Source of the DNA: Phascolomyces articulosus
Taxonomy: Eukaryota > Mucoromycota > Mucoromycetes > Mucorales > Lichtheimiaceae
DNA: 64,000 nt
Reading direction: 5' to 3'
Assembly: GCA_025677815.1 (NCBI GenBank)
Contig: JAIXMP010000014.1
Span: forward strand, 806,001-870,000
The notes beneath the pieces were generated by a model, which ran no database searches, had not been told where the DNA came from, and saw only the letters and a program-made list of their open reading frames with translations. Below, piece by piece: positions 60,351 to 64,000 of the stretch. Positions within the stretch are counted from its first letter, which is position 1, and every line of letters starts with the position of its first letter. The position numbers and the translations under genes are program-made.

Positions 60351-61248
60351 GGGTATTCCTTTTTGTTTGTCACTAAGAATATATTATTATTATTTAATCA
60401 ATCATCAATCACAATTTACCTTTAATAGATGGACTACTTTACTACTACCACTTACTACTATTCCCTTCTCCTTTTTTTTCTTCTTACATATATAAAAAAA
60501 ACAGGGACATGATTTTTTATTATTATTATTAGTATATAGCTTATCATTTATTATTTTATCATTTTGTTGTTCAGAATAATTTAAAAAGAAAAATATAAAT
60601 TTATCTTTTATTATCCAACCTTTCATCATTTTAGTACTACAGCAAACAGAACAAAATTTTTCCTTTTTCAAAACGTTTAAGTAGTTATTTTTCTCATGCA
60701 GATTTTTTTTGTGACAAAAATAAGTTTTATTTTTACTAAAATGGGAGTGTTTATAAAAAAGATATATATTTGTATATAAAAAAAGAAAATTATTCATTCC
60801 CGTTCGTTTGTCATACAAGCAATGTGTTACTTTTTTTTTTTTTACATGTGTCACTTTTGCTAAGCTTCGTAATAATTCATAAAGAAAAAGTCGAGTGATC
60901 TCACGCGACGCCATGTTTAATATTACACACACACACACACTTTTTTTTTCTTCGGTTGCTCCTTTTTTTGTTGACAAAAGGAATGCCAAGAAGTGTTGGA
61001 AAAACATTGCATAAAAAAAAACAAATCAACCTTTCGCCGTTCCTGATATTCCTTTAGAAAAAAAAATAAATAAAGTGATGATGAACCCAACATCATGATT
61101 ATAAAAAGAAAGTCTTAATCAATCCCAGCTCTTATAATATAATTGTACCAAAGATGGAATGGTCGATAGATATACTTTGTGTTTGTCAATGTCGTTTTAT
61201 ATACATTGTTGTTGGAACGGGGCGCGCACAAATAATAATAATGCCAAT

Positions 61249-61279
<31 letters not shown>

Positions 61280-61506
61280 CTTATACGTAGCAATAATAAG
61301 GAAAATTTATCATCAAAAGGTTTTATCATGATATAGAGAGTGTGTATACTACTAAGCAGCATCAATTTTTTTTTTTACCATCCTACTGAAAACTTTATTT
61401 TGCTTTTATTCCGATGACACATTGTTGTATAAAGATGAAAGCCTTTTAATAATCCGTCTTTCTTTTTTTTTTATCATTTTATCAATTCTACTTCTTGTCA
61501 ACAAAA
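60351..61506. other. Spacer between the two CotH genes
   Basis: AT-rich, with poly-A/T runs, a CA run near 60927-60940 and a TC/TA microsatellite at 61251-61280. No gene is supported. The 3' end of CotH A and the promoter of CotH B must lie here. Confidence 0.55.
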
Positions 61507-63942
61507 ATGATGTTATTAAAACAACAAAGATTGATAAGAAAGAATGTTATATGTTTATCTTTCTTTATTCTTACATGGATAAGTGCAATGACAATAGCAG
61601 AAGATATGAATTATTCTGTCATTGCATTTCCTAATGAATCTCAAGGTGTAGCTGTCTCAGTCGATGGACAAACACATCCATTACAAGCAACTCAATATCC
61701 TAATTTATATCAAGGCAAAGGTCCAGCCCCATCCAAATCATATCAATATGTACTTACTTCTTCCAACGGTGGCCAGAATCAAGCAGAATCAACTCAACGT
61801 CAATGGACATCTAAACAAACATCTTCTACCGGGAATGAATTCTTTAATCGATCAAGGACAGTGTATGATGTTCCATCATTACCCCAAGCTTATTTTCCAA
61901 TTTATCCACGTAAGTATAATCTATGCATTATTATCATCCATTTACTATATTATCTTGCTGCATAAAGAAGCAATCCTACTACATTTCTACACTCACAATT
62001 TTTTTTTCTCATACATTATTGACGTTTTTAACTATCTCGACAATAACCAATCATGCAGCCTTATTTACGGGTATGAATGTTTCCAATGAAATTGCCACTA
62101 TTCTATTGAATGCCAATGCTTCTGGCGTGGATGCCTATATGAAGAACCCAAAAGGTGATTTTGGTTACATTGAAGTTTATAGCATGACCTATATTTCAAG
62201 TAATCAAATCTATACATTCCAAGGCGCTGGTATTAAAACCTCAGGTCAATCCACCAAAGAATTTCATAAACAATCTTTTAAAATTAGTATGGACAAGTTC
62301 AATAAGAATGCAACGGAAAAACCATTGTTATTTGGTCGTAGTAAAGTCAAACTTCGTGCTGAACCTACCGATATGACCTTTGCGTAAGTATCATTATCTA
62401 TACTTCTCTCCCTTTTTTAAAAAAATATTATGATGACAATTACCGTAATTATGACTTAAATACAGACACAAATTATATATCTTCATTGGGATATTTTAAT
62501 TAATGATGATGATAAATTATTCAATTCATCTATATTTATAGTCGAGAAAAACTTCTTTTGGATTGTCTTGCAGCAGCTGGTGCTGCCACTTTATCCGGTA
62601 GTTGGACTCGACTTTTCATCAATGGAGAACCTTATGGGTTGTATTTAATGATTGATGACGCTACAACCCATTTCATTGATAATGCATTACATAGTGGCAA
62701 TTATTCTTATCCTTATACTGGACCCACTTACAAAGGCAATGCTTTGAGTGACACCGAAGAAGCCAACCTAGCCTATGTAGGAGATGACCCCTCACTCTAT
62801 TCCAAATACATTTATGACCCCAAAGACGATGGTGTTCTTGACTTGAACAAGACCAATGAAATGGACCCTTTAATTGGATTAACTAAACGTTTAGCTTCGA
62901 ATGAAAAAATTGATTCTATTGTGGATCCACAACATACATTAATTCATATGGCATTCAATTTCTTGACTGGATCTTGGGATGGTTTTTGGTATCAGGTAAG
63001 CATAGTAGTAATCATTTATTATTTCTTCACATGGTGTGTTTATATTCCAAATAATTATAATTTTTCCCGTTATTTCTAATAATAATAATAATACCTTATT
63101 ATCATTCTTCTCATTTCTTGTATGTGATTTATTGTAACGTTACTCGAAAACACAACCACTTATTATCAAAAAAATACCCCTTCCATACGTTCGTCATCGT
63201 TCATCATCCAACAATAATCAATGGTGGATATTTTTAGGCAAGTAATTATTATATCAATCAAAACACCCAATCGAATCAATGGACTGTGATTACTTATGAT
63301 TTTGATGAAACGTTTGGCAATGATGCTCCACAAGGCATGATGACCGTGCCTTATACTCAATTCAAAAAATCGGGCAATATCACGCGACCCTTACAAGATG
63401 CCTTGATACAAGGCTACACGGCTGATTTTGAACAAATCCTTACCACACTCGTCAAACGATTTTTTAAACCAAGTGTAATGCAACCTATCCTTGGGGCATG
63501 GGAATCCATGTTATTGGAAGATATTACGTGGGATCGTACTGCACCTTCCATGGTACGTTCGGATTTTACAGAGACAAAATCTTATACCGTTCAAGACTTT
63601 ATTGTCAATTTGAATACTACACAAAAAGATACGATTGGAATATTGGATTGGATTACAGGTCGTTCTGCAGCTGTATGTCAACAATTAAAGATCAATGATA
63701 CAGATGTGGGATTACCCATCTTGGGTCATTATATGGGTGGTGCTTATGGTGATGGTGCAGTGATTTATCCTGGTCATCCAAGAGATAATGAAAATCATGG
63801 TCAAGGTGAAGGAACCGGTACTAGTGGTACAGATACAGGTGGTACGACGAGTGGTGTAAGCATGATCCTTCAAAAACATACATGGAATTGTCCTGCATGC
63901 ATATGTTTGATTTTTGCCACAATTTTTACCCTATTTTTTTAA
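61507..63942 (+). CDS. CotH-family spore-surface protein B
   Basis: Exons 61507-61909, 62059-62383, 62542-62995 and 63238-63942 give 628 residues. After a short basic start comes a signal peptide core (VICLSFFILTWISAMTIA) before EDMNYSVIAFPNESQG. The CotH domain matches gene A block for block: GAGIKTSGQSTKEFHKQSFK, KLRAEPTDMTFAREKLLLDC, GSWTRLFINGEPYGLYLMID, TLIHMAFNFLTGSWDGFWYQ and VITYDFDETFG near residues 411-421. The C-terminus is Gly/Thr-rich and ends hydrophobic (CLIFATIFTLFF), a likely GPI signal. The intron that gene A has in the TG-PTYKG region is missing here; the other intron positions agree. The two genes arose by tandem duplication. The ATG at 61507 is chosen, with another ATG directly after it. 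Confidence 0.92.
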
Positions 63943-64000
63943 ACTTTGATGGAGGATCTCCCACCCCCCGGACCTCATCTCTCTCTCTTTCATGTTGTCA

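Noticed and set aside
60405..61007. 200-aa minus-strand ORF between the CotH genes
   Set aside because: Lys/Phe/Asn-rich low complexity without a domain, in a typical AT-rich spacer.

Overview
The window is nuclear DNA from a filamentous fungus, most likely a member of the Mucorales (Mucoromycota). The signs are AT-rich sequence, genes split by many short GT-AG introns (mostly 60-120 nt), two CotH-type spore-surface kinase-fold genes with GPI-like tails, poly-Q/N/H/S/T-rich regulatory proteins, and Ty3/Gypsy and LINE retroelements. All exon models were built by hand from splice signals and reading-frame continuity. For each spliced gene the summed exon length was checked to be a multiple of three.

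Layout. 1-9.3 kb is a compact housekeeping block: a PH-domain protein (+), histone H1 (+), ribose-5-phosphate isomerase (-) and a Zn2Cys6-PAS transcription factor (-). 9.3-24.4 kb is gene-poor and AT-rich. It holds two short ORFs that look like small secreted peptides (13.9 and 17.05 kb), a degenerate minisatellite (18.3 kb), one coding-like relic (18.65-19.3 kb) and a T/G-skewed stretch full of decayed repeat-like ORFs (21.2-24.1 kb). 24.5-25.7 kb contains a diverged inverted repeat. Next to it are tandem exon/intron-like cassettes (25.78-26.49 kb) lying just 3' of an acidic, internally repetitive protein gene (26.8-28.2 kb, -). 29.0-40.6 kb carries two paralogous, divergently transcribed HET-domain genes. 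Between them lie a possible solo LTR and a 5'-truncated, broken LINE. 42.13-47.47 kb is a complete Ty3/Gypsy element with apparently identical 374-bp LTRs, a 4-bp target duplication and a readable -1 frameshift cassette. 49.7-56 kb holds a monocarboxylate-transporter-like MFS gene and a helical, possibly Pex8-like, gene. 57.7-63.9 kb holds a tandem pair of CotH genes.

The genes do not form one pathway. Four points stand out. (1) The MFS gene stays in frame only if a 2-nt microexon (or recursive splice site) is used. (2) The ~157-bp tandem cassettes all carry splice-like borders. (3) The Gypsy element has slippery heptamer, spacer and stem-loop spanning the gag stop. (4) A HET-like pair occurs in a lineage where I would not expect it. 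Microexons of 2, 19, 34 and 35 nt occur in four separate genes. No tRNA, rRNA or CRISPR array was seen.
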